A stretch of 64,000 bases of DNA from Hungatella sp. UBA4396 (lineage in GTDB: Bacteria > Bacillota > Clostridia > Lachnospirales > Lachnospiraceae), in contig DGRE01000045.1 in assembly GCA_002389905.1 (NCBI GenBank), positions 3,223-67,222 on the forward strand, written 5' to 3'. Below, one piece after another: positions 7,672 to 16,423 of this stretch. Position numbers and translations under genes: made by a program. The notes beneath the pieces were generated by a model, which was not told the DNA's origin, did no database searches, and was given only the letters and a program-made list of their open reading frames with translations. Each line of letters begins with the position of its first letter. Position 1 is the first letter of the stretch.

Positions 7672-8691
7672 ATGCAGATAGGAAAAGCGAGTGTTAAATT
7701 TAAAGAGCCTCCGGTCATTGAAAGTATGGCTTCGATTGTAGGAAAAAAAGAAGGCGAAGGTCCTCTTGGAAAAATGTTTGACGTGGTGGAGCAGGATGAC
7801 ATGTTTGGGGCGGATACCTGGGAAAAGGCTGAAAGCGCCCTCCAAAAGCAGACCGCGGATCTGGTGATTGAGAAAGGGGACATCCGGAAAAAGGATATCC
7901 GCTACTTATTTGCCGGAGATCTGCTGGGTCAGCTCATTGCCACCTCCTTTGGTACTGTAGATCTGGAAATCCCCTTATTTGGCTTATTCGGAGCCTGCTC
8001 CACCATGGGAGAGGCCTTGAATCTGGGAGCCATGGTAGTTGCCGGAGGGTATGCGGACAAGGTTATGGCCATGGCCTCCAGCCATTTTGCAACAGCGGAA
8101 AAACAGTTCCGCTTTCCCCTGGGATATGGAAACCAAAGGCCATTTTCGGCTTCCTGGACGGTGACAGGCTGCGGTGCGGTTATTCTCTCGAAGAACAGAA
8201 AAGATGGAATTGCAGCCATTACAGGCATCACCACAGGGCAGATGGTGGATATGGGTGCCAGGGATTCCATGAATATGGGAGCAGCCATGGCCCCGTCAGC
8301 CTTTCACACCATACAGAGGAATTTCGAGGATTTCCAGGTGGATGAATCCTATTATGACAAGATTATCACCGGAGATTTAGGCCAGGTGGGGCGTACTATT
8401 TTGCTGGATTTTATGAAGAATAAGGGACATGATATAGAAAAGCAGTATATGGACTGCGGAATTGAGATCTTTGATCCAGAGTCCCAGGATACCCATGCAG
8501 GAGGAAGCGGCTGCGGATGTGCTGCCTCTACTCTTTGCTCCTATATTCTTCCCAAGGTACAGGATGGGACTTGGAAACGGGTTTTGTTCGTGCCCACAGG
8601 CGCACTGCTTTCCACAGTCAGCTTCAACGAGGGAGAAACCATACCGGGCATAGCTCATGGAGTGGTTATTGAAAACCTGGGAAACCTGTAG
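7672..8691 (+). CDS. spoVAD: Stage V sporulation protein AD
   Basis: A 339-residue thiolase-fold protein (ketosynthase-III-like), the soluble SpoVA subunit that binds dipicolinate in Bacillus. Characteristic runs include LFGACSTMGEALNLG and HAGGSGCGCAASTLCSY. The family lacks thiolase activity and is anchored to the inner spore membrane by its SpoVA partners. GGAGAG precedes the start; the gene lies 24 bp after spoVAC and 47 bp before spoVAE. Confidence 0.96.
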   Translation: MQIGKASVKFKEPPVIESMASIVGKKEGEGPLGKMFDVVEQDDMFGADTWEKAESALQKQTADLVIEKGDIRKKDIRYLFAGDLLGQLIATSFGTVDLEIPLFGLFGACSTMGEALNLGAMVVAGGYADKVMAMASSHFATAEKQFRFPLGYGNQRPFSASWTVTGCGAVILSKNRKDGIAAITGITTGQMVDMGARDSMNMGAAMAPSAFHTIQRNFEDFQVDESYYDKIITGDLGQVGRTILLDFMKNKGHDIEKQYMDCGIEIFDPESQDTHAGGSGCGCAASTLCSYILPKVQDGTWKRVLFVPTGALLSTVSFNEGETIPGIAHGVVIENLGNL

Positions 8692-8738
8692 CATGCAGAA
8701 ATAGTTCTATAGGGCAAATGAAAAGAAAGGAGACTTTT

Positions 8739-9095
8739 ATGGAATACGTGAGAGCATTTTTAGTCGGAGGGGGAATCTGCGTGCTGGTCCAGATCTTGAT
8801 GGATAACACCAAGCTGATGCCCGGACGCATCATGGTCCTTCTGGTGGTAACCGGAAGCATTCTGGGCGCTTTAGGACTTTACGATCCCTTTGCAGACTGG
8901 GCGGGGGCAGGAGCAACCGTTCCCCTTCTGGGCTTTGGCAATACCCTTTGGAAAGGCGTGTGGAAGAGCATGGGAGAAGACGGGCTTTTAGGAGTTTTCA
9001 AAGGAGGATTCACCGCAAGTGCCGTCGGAGTGTCAGGAGCCCTGATCTTCGGTTACTTGGGTTCTGTCCTGTTTAAACCTAAAATGAAAAGTTAA
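8739..9095 (+). CDS. spoVAE: Stage V sporulation protein AE
   Basis: A 118-residue membrane protein with about four hydrophobic segments and the signature WAGAGATVPLLGFGNTLWKG, which parallels the repeat in SpoVAC. The start at 8739 follows AAAGGAG at 8 bp, shorter by seven residues than the maximal frame. Last gene of the operon; a bidirectional terminator follows at once. Confidence 0.94.
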   Translation: MEYVRAFLVGGGICVLVQILMDNTKLMPGRIMVLLVVTGSILGALGLYDPFADWAGAGATVPLLGFGNTLWKGVWKSMGEDGLLGVFKGGFTASAVGVSGALIFGYLGSVLFKPKMKS

Positions 9096-9142
9096 AAAAA
9101 AGGGTCTGCTGTCGTCAAATAACAGCAGACCCTTTTTTTTTG
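9096..9142. terminator. Bidirectional terminator between spoVAE and PBP gene
   Basis: AGGGTCTGCTGT at 9101-9112 pairs perfectly with ACAGCAGACCCT at 9122-9133. There is an A-run on the left and a T-run on the right, so it can end transcription from both converging genes. Confidence 0.93.
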
Positions 9143-9148
9143 TTTTTT

Positions 9149-11794
9149 TTAATATCCTGGCCCAGGCCATTGTCCTGCTGATCCTGAACCCGGAGGCCCA
9201 ACTCCCGGACCGTAATTGCTGTCCGGCGAATCCGTGTCACCTCCCGGAGGAATGATGACGGAATTGGCAGAATGGATGGTACAGTAACCAGGCATTGCAA
9301 ATGCGGAATCATCGGTTGTTCCCTCTTCCCCTGGCGGAAGCACCAGGAAGATGGCAGTGGTCCGCTCCGGACAGTAAGGCGTTGGAAGCCGGTGAGACAG
9401 GGAGCAGACAGTGGCGCGGACGTGAATGTTGCAGACGTCTGTGGGAACTGACCCTTTTGCAAAATATTCGGTGTATATGGCATTGCCTCTGGGATCGTGG
9501 TTACAGATTCCCGAGACAGCCAGTTTGCCTGATTTTCTGCATATATTGGCGGTTTCTATGCTGTCAGGAACGGGAAAGCCCGGATCTGACATGCCTTCGT
9601 GGACTCTGGACATGATTTTTCTCCACAATACTTTGTGGAAGGAAGTTCCGCCGTTTTGGCTTGTCAGCTTTTGGTTGCTGTCATAGCCCGCCCAGATTCC
9701 GGCAGTATAATAAGGCGTATAGCCTACAAACCAGATGTCATTATTGCCGGTGGTAGTACCGCTTTTTCCTGCATTGGACATGCCGGGAATATTGGCGGCC
9801 GTACTGGTGGAACCGGGGCCTGAATTTCCCTGGGAAAACTTCCGGCTGCTTTCCATGGAACCTGCCATAGCATCAGTCAGCAAAAATGCGGTGGAATCCT
9901 TTAAAACCCTGTGGGTTTCCGGTGTATTGTCGATTAAAATTTTTCCGTCATGATCCAGGATTCTGGTGAAAAATGTGGGCTTTGTATATAGCCCTCCGTT
10001 TGCTATGGTAGCATAGGCGCCGGTCAGCTCTAAGTTGGAAACGCCGTCTGTAATTCCTCCAAGTGCAAGGGCCGGATTGTAGTCTGTATCCTTTAAGGAA
10101 GTAATTCCAAAGTTTCTGGCATATTCCACGCCAAGGTGGGGCGTTACGGTTTCCATCAGGCAGCGGACAGCCACAATGTTCATGGAATAGATGATTCCGT
10201 CTCTTATGGAGGAGTAGCCCTGATACCCGGATTTATACCAGTTGGAAAAGGTTTTATTTCCGATGGTATAAACGGAATCGTAATAAACCGTTCCCAGGGT
10301 GGCACTGCCGGTGTCAATGGCAGGCGCAAATGCCGTTATGATCTTAAAGGTGGAGCCCGGCTGCCGCAGGGTGTTGGTGGCCCGGTTTAAGGTAAGGCTG
10401 GCAGTTTTTTCACCCCGTCCTCCGCTTATGGCTTTTACCTGGCCGGTCTTCTGGTCCATGATCACGAAAGAGGCCTGAGGCTGTAAGGTCTTTTGAATCC
10501 GTTCCCCCAGAATGGTATCCCCTTCCTGTATGATAGAGGCTTTATATCCGTTAATATCATTTTGAATCTCTTCTTCTGAATTATATAAGCCGTCGTATAC
10601 CGAATCACCGATGTCTTTGTGATAGCGCTTTAAGCTTTCCTCAGAATAATGGACTGTGTTTCCGTCCCTGTGTGTCACGGAAAGCCTGTATTCGACGGAA
10701 TACTTGGCTGCTGTGTAGTTTGAGGGGTTGCCCACCTCTTCATCCACAATGGCCTGAATGTGCGGGTCCTGGGTAGTATAGATGGATAAGCCGCCGCTGT
10801 AAAGCATGTTGTGGGCCTGAGTATCCGTATAGCCAAGCTGTTCCTTCATTGCCTCCTTGACCTGTTCCACCAGCTCATCTGTAAAATAGCTGTAAGGGGT
10901 GGAGGTTTCCTTGGTAACGATGTCCACGTTTTGGATTCTGGAATAAACATCGTCAGCCAGGGCTTCGTCTTCTTCCTCACTGGAAATATATCCCTGGTCG
11001 TGCATATATTGAAGGATTACCTTCTGCTTGTCTGAGTTTGCCTTTTGGCCGGTAATGGGATTGAACTTGGTGGGGTTTTGTGTAATGCCTGCAAGAACCG
11101 CACATTCGGATAAGCTCAGATCCGATATCTCCTTATTAAAGTACCTTCTGGCAGCAACCTTAACCCCAAGAGAGTTATTGCCCAAGTTAATGGTATTTAA
11201 GTAATTGGTAATAATCTGTTCCTTGGCCATAATTCCATCCAGCTTGACAGCCAGGAACCATTCCTGCAGCTTTCTCTCCAGCCGTTCCCCAAAGCTTTTT
11301 TCCATACCGCCCCCGAAAACGCTGTTTTTAATCAGCTGCTGGGTTATGGTGCTGCCTCCTCCTGCGGAGGAATCGCCTGTCAGTACGCCTCTTACAGCCC
11401 GCATGATGGAGCGGGGATCAATTCCATTGTGCTGCCAGAACCGGGAATCTTCATAGGCGACAAAAGCATTAACCAGGTTTTTTGGAAGATCCTCATAGGT
11501 GGCTTCCTCCCTGTTGGATCCTGCGGTAACCAGGGTTTCCGTCACATTGCCCGCGCTGTCATAAACGGTTGTGGCATATTCATTGGGTACGATGGTGGCA
11601 ATGTCCACCTCAGGAGCGTTGTCTATGATTCCTTTAACCATGCCGAATCCGATGCTGGCGGCCAGGATGCCGCAGAACAGAAACAGCACGAATAAGCTTT
11701 TTAAAAAAGCAAGAAAAACCTTGGCAGAATATTTTCTCGTTTTTGAATTGGCGGTCCGGAGCTTTTTTTCTACCGATTGTTTGCCATAGTTCAT
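9149..11794 (-). CDS. Class A penicillin-binding protein (transglycosylase/transpeptidase)
   Basis: An 881-residue bifunctional peptidoglycan synthase. A basic cytoplasmic tail and one membrane anchor (about residues 30-52) are followed by the GT51 domain (EDSRFWQHNGID near 115, GGGSTITQQLIKN near 145) and a transpeptidase domain with the SxxK motif GSTFK near 482, the SMN box (YSMNIVAVR) and KSGTT near 675. All catalytic motifs are intact. The C-terminus is a Gly/Pro/Ser-rich tail as in other Firmicute PBP1-type proteins. AAAGGAGG precedes the start. Identity firm; whether PBP1A, 1F or 2C is not decidable from sequence reading alone. Confidence 0.95.
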   Translation of the reverse strand: MNYGKQSVEKKLRTANSKTRKYSAKVFLAFLKSLFVLFLFCGILAASIGFGMVKGIIDNAPEVDIATIVPNEYATTVYDSAGNVTETLVTAGSNREEATYEDLPKNLVNAFVAYEDSRFWQHNGIDPRSIMRAVRGVLTGDSSAGGGSTITQQLIKNSVFGGGMEKSFGERLERKLQEWFLAVKLDGIMAKEQIITNYLNTINLGNNSLGVKVAARRYFNKEISDLSLSECAVLAGITQNPTKFNPITGQKANSDKQKVILQYMHDQGYISSEEEDEALADDVYSRIQNVDIVTKETSTPYSYFTDELVEQVKEAMKEQLGYTDTQAHNMLYSGGLSIYTTQDPHIQAIVDEEVGNPSNYTAAKYSVEYRLSVTHRDGNTVHYSEESLKRYHKDIGDSVYDGLYNSEEEIQNDINGYKASIIQEGDTILGERIQKTLQPQASFVIMDQKTGQVKAISGGRGEKTASLTLNRATNTLRQPGSTFKIITAFAPAIDTGSATLGTVYYDSVYTIGNKTFSNWYKSGYQGYSSIRDGIIYSMNIVAVRCLMETVTPHLGVEYARNFGITSLKDTDYNPALALGGITDGVSNLELTGAYATIANGGLYTKPTFFTRILDHDGKILIDNTPETHRVLKDSTAFLLTDAMAGSMESSRKFSQGNSGPGSTSTAANIPGMSNAGKSGTTTGNNDIWFVGYTPYYTAGIWAGYDSNQKLTSQNGGTSFHKVLWRKIMSRVHEGMSDPGFPVPDSIETANICRKSGKLAVSGICNHDPRGNAIYTEYFAKGSVPTDVCNIHVRATVCSLSHRLPTPYCPERTTAIFLVLPPGEEGTTDDSAFAMPGYCTIHSANSVIIPPGGDTDSPDSNYGPGVGPPGSGSAGQWPGPGY

Positions 11795-11816
11795 AAGAAA
11801 CCTCCTTTATCGGTTC

Positions 11817-11845
11817 ATTATACCAAACATTGCCTTTCAATTCAA
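11817..11845 (-). promoter_or_regulatory. Promoter for PBP gene
   Basis: On the minus strand TTGAAT (11840-11845) and a perfect TATAAT (11817-11822) are 17 bp apart, just upstream of AAAGGAGG and the start. Confidence 0.75.
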
Positions 11846-11919
11846 CACCTACCATTTTTGCCTTTTGAAAGACTTCCTTTCTTAAATTTTGGAGAAAAGT
11901 ACGGGAAATATACATGGAC

Positions 11920-11948
11920 TTGCCTGAGCCTGGGTTTTCCGATATAAT
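11920..11948 (+). promoter_or_regulatory. Promoter for yigZ-family gene
   Basis: TTGCCT at 11920-11925, 17-bp spacer, TATAAT at 11943-11948. Confidence 0.7.
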
Positions 11949-11972
11949 AAAAACAATATTGATGAGGAAGAA

Positions 11973-12641
11973 ATGAGGAAATTTATGAGAAGCTCCTATA
12001 AAATTTTATACCAGGGAGGAACAGGAGAGGTAACAGAAAAGAAATCCCGTTTCATTGCCTGTACCAGGCCTGTAAAAACAGAAGAGGAGGCCCTGGCTTT
12101 TATTGAAGAAATAAGGAAAACCTACTGGGATGCCAGACACCACTGCTATGCCTGGATTATAGGAAAAAAGGGGGAGCAGAAACGCTGCAGCGATGACGGA
12201 GAACCGGCCCAGACCGCAGGAAGGCCCATTCTGGATGTGCTGGAAGGAGAGGGCGTTGTCAATGCCTGTGTGGTGGTGACCAGATATTTTGGAGGGACCC
12301 TTCTTGGGACGGGAGGACTGGTAAGAGCCTATTCAGGGGCGGCTCAGGAAGGTCTTAAGTCCTCTGCAATCCTGACAGTTGAGCCGGGAGAGACATGTTC
12401 CCTTACGGTAGATTATAACGGAATCGGAAAAATCCAGTACATGCTGGCTCAGGAGGGTATTACCACCTTAAACAGTGAGTATACGGACAAGGTAGAACTG
12501 ACCATTTTGGTTCCCCAGGAAAAGACAGAGAAAATACAGACCGATGTCGCAGATATAACAGGGGGACAGGCAGAAGTTGTTAAGCTGGAAGATGTATATT
12601 ATGGGTTGTTTGAAAAAGAAGTACTTTTATTTCCGAATTGA
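11973..12641 (+). CDS. YigZ / IMPACT family protein
   Basis: A 222-residue protein of the YigZ/IMPACT (UPF0029) family. The N-terminal block KKSRFIACTRPV and the signature RYFGGTLLGTGGLVRAYSGA (around residues 105-125) are diagnostic; the C-terminal part forms the small DUF1949-like ferredoxin-fold domain. Function in bacteria is uncertain; the eukaryotic relative IMPACT touches translation control. The start may be 11973 or the ATG at 11985, each with a GAGGAA motif before it. Single gene with its own promoter. Confidence 0.88.
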   Translation: MRKFMRSSYKILYQGGTGEVTEKKSRFIACTRPVKTEEEALAFIEEIRKTYWDARHHCYAWIIGKKGEQKRCSDDGEPAQTAGRPILDVLEGEGVVNACVVVTRYFGGTLLGTGGLVRAYSGAAQEGLKSSAILTVEPGETCSLTVDYNGIGKIQYMLAQEGITTLNSEYTDKVELTILVPQEKTEKIQTDVADITGGQAEVVKLEDVYYGLFEKEVLLFPN

Positions 12642-12671
12642 AAAATAGGTCGAAAAAACAAGAAAAAAATC

Positions 12672-12700
12672 TTGCAATATGATATATAGGATGATATACT
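12672..12700 (+). promoter_or_regulatory. Promoter upstream of typA leader
   Basis: TTGCAA at 12672-12677 and TATACT at 12695-12700 with a 17-bp spacer, giving a transcript start near 12707, about 110 nt before typA. Confidence 0.7.
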
Positions 12701-12723
12701 AACTAATTGTTATAATGCTGATG

Positions 12724-12756
12724 AAACTAAGGGCAGATATGGTCCTTAGTTTTTTA
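12724..12756 (+). terminator. Terminator-like hairpin in the typA 5' leader
   Basis: AAACTAAGG at 12724-12732 pairs with CCTTAGTTT at 12744-12752, loop of 11 nt, with an immediate run of six T. It lies downstream of the typA promoter and 60 bp before the coding start, so it can act as an attenuator. Confidence 0.7.
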
Positions 12757-12815
12757 TGATATGGGAGCCGGTTTGGCCGAGCCATAATTGTTTAAGAGAA
12801 AGAAGAGCACAATCT

Positions 12816-14657
12816 ATGAAGATGAAAAGAGAAGATATAAGAAATGTGGCAATCATTGCCCACGTTGACCACGGTAAAACCACTCTGGTGGATGCCCTGT
12901 TAAGGCAGAGCGGCATTTTCAGGGAGAATCAGGAAGTGATGGAGCGTGTGATGGACTCCAATGATATTGAGCGGGAGAGAGGAATCACCATCTTATCCAA
13001 AAACACAGCGGTTCATTTCGGTGATACCAAAATCAATATCATCGACACCCCCGGTCACGCAGATTTCGGCGGAGAGGTGGAACGTGTCTTAAAGATGGTA
13101 AACGGCGTTATTCTGGTAGTAGATGCCTATGAAGGAGTTATGCCTCAGACGAAATTCGTCCTCAGAAAGGCCCTCGATCTTGGCTTGTCTGTCGTGACCT
13201 GTATCAACAAAATAGACCGCCCGGAAGCAAGGCCGGAAGAAGTAGAAGAAGAGGTTCTGGAACTCCTTATGGATATGGATGCCAGCGAAGAGCAGCTTGA
13301 CTGCCCCTTTATCTATGCTTCTGCCAGAAGCGGCTTTGCAAAGATGGGACTTGATGAAGAGGAAAAGGACATGGCTCCATTATTCCAGACCATCATTGAC
13401 CACATCCCGGCACCGGAAGGCGATCCCGAAGCATCCACTCAGCTTTTAATCAGCACCATTGACTACAATGAATATGTAGGACGAATCGGCGTAGGCAAGG
13501 TGGACAACGGAAATATCAGAGTAAACCAGGATTGCGTCATCGTAAACCATCATGAGCCTGGCAAATCCCGCAAGGTAAAAGTAGGAAAGCTGTACGAATA
13601 TGAGGGCCTTAACAAGAAGGAGATTCAGGAAGCTTCCATAGGTTCCATTGTAGCCATTTCCGGTATTGCTGATATCCACATCGGAGATACCCTGTGTTCC
13701 GTAGAGAATCCGGAAGCAATTCCATTCCAGAAAATATCAGAGCCTACCATTGCCATGAATTTCATGGTAAATGACAGCCCTCTTGCAGGACAGGAAGGTA
13801 AGTTTGTCACCTCCCGCCACTTAAGAGAGCGTCTGTTCAGAGAGCTTAACACCGATGTAAGCCTTCGTGTGGAGGAAACCGACGCTGCAGAGTGCTTTAA
13901 GGTTTCCGGACGAGGTGAGCTCCATTTATCCGTTCTTATTGAAAATATGAGAAGAGAGGGCTTTGAGTTTGCAGTCAGCAAGGCAGAGGTTCTCTATAAA
14001 TTTGATGAGAGAAACCGCAAGCTGGAACCAATGGAAATCGCTTATATCGATGTGCCGGAGGAGTTTACAGGGGCTGTTATCCAGAAAATCACCAGCCGTA
14101 AGGGAGAGCTTCAGGGCATGAGTCCTGCAAACGGCGGCTACACCAGACTGGAATTTTCCATTCCATCCAGAGGCTTAATCGGCTACAGGGGAGAATTCAT
14201 GACCGATACAAAGGGAAATGGTATCATGAACACCGCCTTTGACGGCTATGCACCTTTTAAGGGAGAACTGTTCTACCGAAAGACAGGCTCTCTTATCGCT
14301 TACGAGTCAGGAGAATCCATCACCTATGGCTTGTTCAATGCCCAGGAAAGAGGAATCCTCTTTATCGGAGCCGGAGTAAAGGTATATGCCGGTATGGTCA
14401 TCGGCCAGAATCCAAAGGCAGAGGACATTGAAATCAATGTCTGCAAGATGAAGAAGCTGACCAACACCCGTTCCTCAGGCGCTGATGAGGCCTTAAAGCT
14501 GACAACTCCAAAGGAAATGAGCTTAGAGCAGGCTTTGGACTTTATCGACACTGACGAGCTTTTGGAGATCACCCCAACCAATCTCAGGGTCAGAAAGAAG
14601 ATTTTAGACCCGACTATGAGAAAAAGGTCTTCTCTCAACAAAAAATCCCTGTCATAA
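12816..14657 (+). CDS. typA: Translational GTPase TypA/BipA
   Basis: A 613-residue ribosome-binding GTPase of the EF-G/LepA superfamily, involved in 50S assembly and stress or cold adaptation. G motifs: AHVDHGKTTL at residues 15-24, RERGITI near 54, DTPGHADF near 76, NKIDRP near 131. Domain II, the EF-G-like domains and the TypA-specific C-terminal domain ending RKRSSLNKK follow. The start at 12816 gives the usual N-terminus MKMKREDIRNVAIIAHVDH; upstream in-frame codons overlap the leader hairpin and are not coding. Confidence 0.97.
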   Translation: MKMKREDIRNVAIIAHVDHGKTTLVDALLRQSGIFRENQEVMERVMDSNDIERERGITILSKNTAVHFGDTKINIIDTPGHADFGGEVERVLKMVNGVILVVDAYEGVMPQTKFVLRKALDLGLSVVTCINKIDRPEARPEEVEEEVLELLMDMDASEEQLDCPFIYASARSGFAKMGLDEEEKDMAPLFQTIIDHIPAPEGDPEASTQLLISTIDYNEYVGRIGVGKVDNGNIRVNQDCVIVNHHEPGKSRKVKVGKLYEYEGLNKKEIQEASIGSIVAISGIADIHIGDTLCSVENPEAIPFQKISEPTIAMNFMVNDSPLAGQEGKFVTSRHLRERLFRELNTDVSLRVEETDAAECFKVSGRGELHLSVLIENMRREGFEFAVSKAEVLYKFDERNRKLEPMEIAYIDVPEEFTGAVIQKITSRKGELQGMSPANGGYTRLEFSIPSRGLIGYRGEFMTDTKGNGIMNTAFDGYAPFKGELFYRKTGSLIAYESGESITYGLFNAQERGILFIGAGVKVYAGMVIGQNPKAEDIEINVCKMKKLTNTRSSGADEALKLTTPKEMSLEQALDFIDTDELLEITPTNLRVRKKILDPTMRKRSSLNKKSLS

Positions 14658-14668
14658 TTTGTGATATT

Positions 14669-14712
14669 TAAGAGGATGCTGCTGAAAAAGCAGCTTCCTC
14701 TTTTCTTTTTGC
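14669..14712 (+). terminator. Terminator after typA
   Basis: AGAGGATGCTGCT pairs with AGCAGCTTCCTCT around a GAAAA loop, followed by TTTTCTTTTT. Confidence 0.88.
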
Positions 14713-14845
14713 CCTTTTACCTGCTTGGTCCTGTCGATATTTTTGGATGGTTTTTTATCATGGAAAGTGTTTTTGGGACATAAATTTAATATTAGCTGTG
14801 AGGCATATTGCAGCGGCAAATAAGTGAAGGAAGAGGAGAAATACA

Positions 14846-15475
14846 ATGTCAGAAAAAATGATTGAAAACAACAAAGTAAGCGTGATAGGAGAAATTATTT
14901 CCAGCTTCACCTTTAGCCATGAGGTATTTGGAGAAGGATTCTATATGGTGGATATTGCAGTTAACCGCTTGAGTGATCAGGCAGATGTCATACCATTAAT
15001 GATTTCAGAGCGCCTGATTGATGTGGATGGGGACTACAACGGTCTGACCGTAGAGGCCGTAGGCCAGTTCCGGTCCTATAACCGTCATGAAGGAACGAAA
15101 AACCGCCTGGTGCTTTCGATCTTTGTAAGGGAAATTCATTTCATAGAAGAATTTACCGATTATACAAAAACCAATCAAATTTTTCTGGATGGATATATAT
15201 GCAAGGCTCCCATTTACAGGAAAACTCCTCTGGGAAGGGAAATTGCAGACCTCCTTCTTGCGGTAAACCGCCCATACGGTAAATCAGATTACATACCCTG
15301 TATTGCTTGGGGAAGAAATGCCAGATATGCTTCCGGATTTTCAGTAGGGACCAGAGTTAAGGTATGGGGAAGGGTCCAAAGCAGGGAATATACCAAAAAG
15401 CTGAGTGAAACCGAGTGCGAGAAGAGAATCGCCTATGAGGTTTCTGTCAGCAAACTGGAGTGTGACGAAGTATAA
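14846..15475 (+). CDS. Single-stranded-DNA-binding-like protein with two OB folds
   Basis: A 209-residue protein. The C-terminal half has SSB-type sequence (GREIADLLLAVNRPYGKSDY followed by IPCIAWGRNARYA), and the N-terminal half shows a similar pattern of strands (VSVIGEIISSFTFSHEVFGE), suggesting a tandem pair of OB folds in one chain. Unlike the housekeeping SSB it lacks the acidic C-terminal tip (it ends VSKLECDEV). GAGGAG lies 6-8 bp before the ATG. Probably a nucleic-acid-binding paralogue of SSB or PriB; the exact role is unknown. Single gene between typA and the cobO-like gene. Confidence 0.75.
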   Translation: MSEKMIENNKVSVIGEIISSFTFSHEVFGEGFYMVDIAVNRLSDQADVIPLMISERLIDVDGDYNGLTVEAVGQFRSYNRHEGTKNRLVLSIFVREIHFIEEFTDYTKTNQIFLDGYICKAPIYRKTPLGREIADLLLAVNRPYGKSDYIPCIAWGRNARYASGFSVGTRVKVWGRVQSREYTKKLSETECEKRIAYEVSVSKLECDEV

Positions 15476-15586
15476 CCTGTCTTCCTTAAGAAAATGTTGC
15501 AAAAATATTAATTTTATGGTACGATAAGCAGGCTCTGAAGTAATACGGAAACGATCGCTTTTAAAGCTGTTATGAGGTGCAATAGG

Positions 15587-16090
15587 ATGAATAAAGGTAC
15601 GATACAGGTTATATGCGGCAAAGGGAAAGGAAAGACCACGGCGGCCCTGGGTATGGGAATCGAGGCTCTGTCCAAGAACAGAACTGTCATTATGATCCAG
15701 TTTTTAAAGGGCTGTCCAGGAAAGGGTTCCCTGGATATTTTAAAACGCCTGGAGCCGGAGATGAAGATATTCCGGTTTGAGAAATCCGACGGTCTTTTTG
15801 AAGATCTTTCTAAGGAACAGCAGGAAGAGGAGAGAATGAATATCCGCAATGGACTGAACTTTGCAAAAAAGGTTTTGTCCACCGGAGAATGCGACATTCT
15901 CATTCTGGATGAAATCCTGGGACTTCTGGACCAGAAGATTGTAGAAGCAGAGGAGCTGATCCGGCTGCTTCAGTTTAAGGTGGAGGAAATGGATGTCATT
16001 CTGACCGGAAAGGTATTTTCCAAAGAGATCGAGCCTTACGTGGATAATATCCTGGAAATCGACCATCTTAAAGTTGACAACACAAAATAA
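15587..16090 (+). CDS. CobO/CobA-family ATP:corrinoid adenosyltransferase-like protein
   Basis: A 167-residue P-loop protein beginning MNKGTIQVICGKGKGKTT, with Walker A GKGKGKTT near residue 11 and a Walker-B-like block CDILILDEILGLLDQ near 105, both as in the CobO/BtuR family that transfers adenosine to cob(I)alamin precursors. No cobalamin biosynthesis gene is nearby, so the substrate is not certain and it may serve salvage. The start could also be 15572; 15587 fits the family N-terminus. The dapA promoter begins inside its last codons. Confidence 0.82.
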   Translation: MNKGTIQVICGKGKGKTTAALGMGIEALSKNRTVIMIQFLKGCPGKGSLDILKRLEPEMKIFRFEKSDGLFEDLSKEQQEEERMNIRNGLNFAKKVLSTGECDILILDEILGLLDQKIVEAEELIRLLQFKVEEMDVILTGKVFSKEIEPYVDNILEIDHLKVDNTK

Positions 16091-16102
16091 TAATGTTAGT
16101 AT
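16074..16102 (+). promoter_or_regulatory. Promoter for the lysine riboswitch / dapAB
   Basis: Perfect TTGACA at 16074-16079, 17-bp spacer, TAGTAT at 16097-16102. The -35 box lies inside the end of the cobO-like gene. Confidence 0.75.
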
Positions 16103-16123
16103 GGTGATATAATACATAATATA

Positions 16124-16290
16124 AGAGTAGAGGTTGCGTTGCTTATCAGTAAGCTGTCCGATGCATCAGGTGCAGGTGAGGACAGACGAAAGGAAGAGAC
16201 GCCGAAGAGTGGTATGGCCTGAGCATATTCATTCTGGGCATATGGTTAAGAGCCATGTGACTGTCATCCGTCTGGATGTTGAGCTACTTA
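16124..16290 (+). ncRNA. Lysine riboswitch (L-box)
   Basis: The leader before dapA carries the conserved L-box blocks in order: AGTAGAGG at the 5' side, a CAGTAAG element, GACGAAAGGAAG, GCCGAAGAG, then CTGTCATCCG and GAGCTACTT at the 3' side. AGTAG and CTACT can close the P1 helix. It is followed by a transcription terminator (16323-16353), consistent with lysine-dependent premature termination. Family recognition is by motif order and by position before a lysine biosynthesis gene. Confidence 0.92.
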
Positions 16291-16322
16291 AAGAAAGATG
16301 ATATCATTAATTCTGATCTTTA

Positions 16323-16353
16323 AGAGCTGGCCCAGTCGCCAGCTCTGTTTTTT
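16323..16353 (+). terminator. Attenuator terminator of the lysine riboswitch
   Basis: AGAGCTGGC at 16323-16331 pairs perfectly with GCCAGCTCT at 16338-16346, followed by G and six T, 70 bp before dapA. Confidence 0.9.
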
Positions 16354-16423
16354 GGCAGATTTTTAAACAGAAAGCTGGAATAATTCACCTTATGTATAAA
16401 AAATGAATCAGGAGGATAAGATA

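Noticed and set aside
9295..9823. Several open frames opposite the PBP C-terminal region
   Set aside because: Gly/Pro-rich shadow of the PBP gene without start signals.
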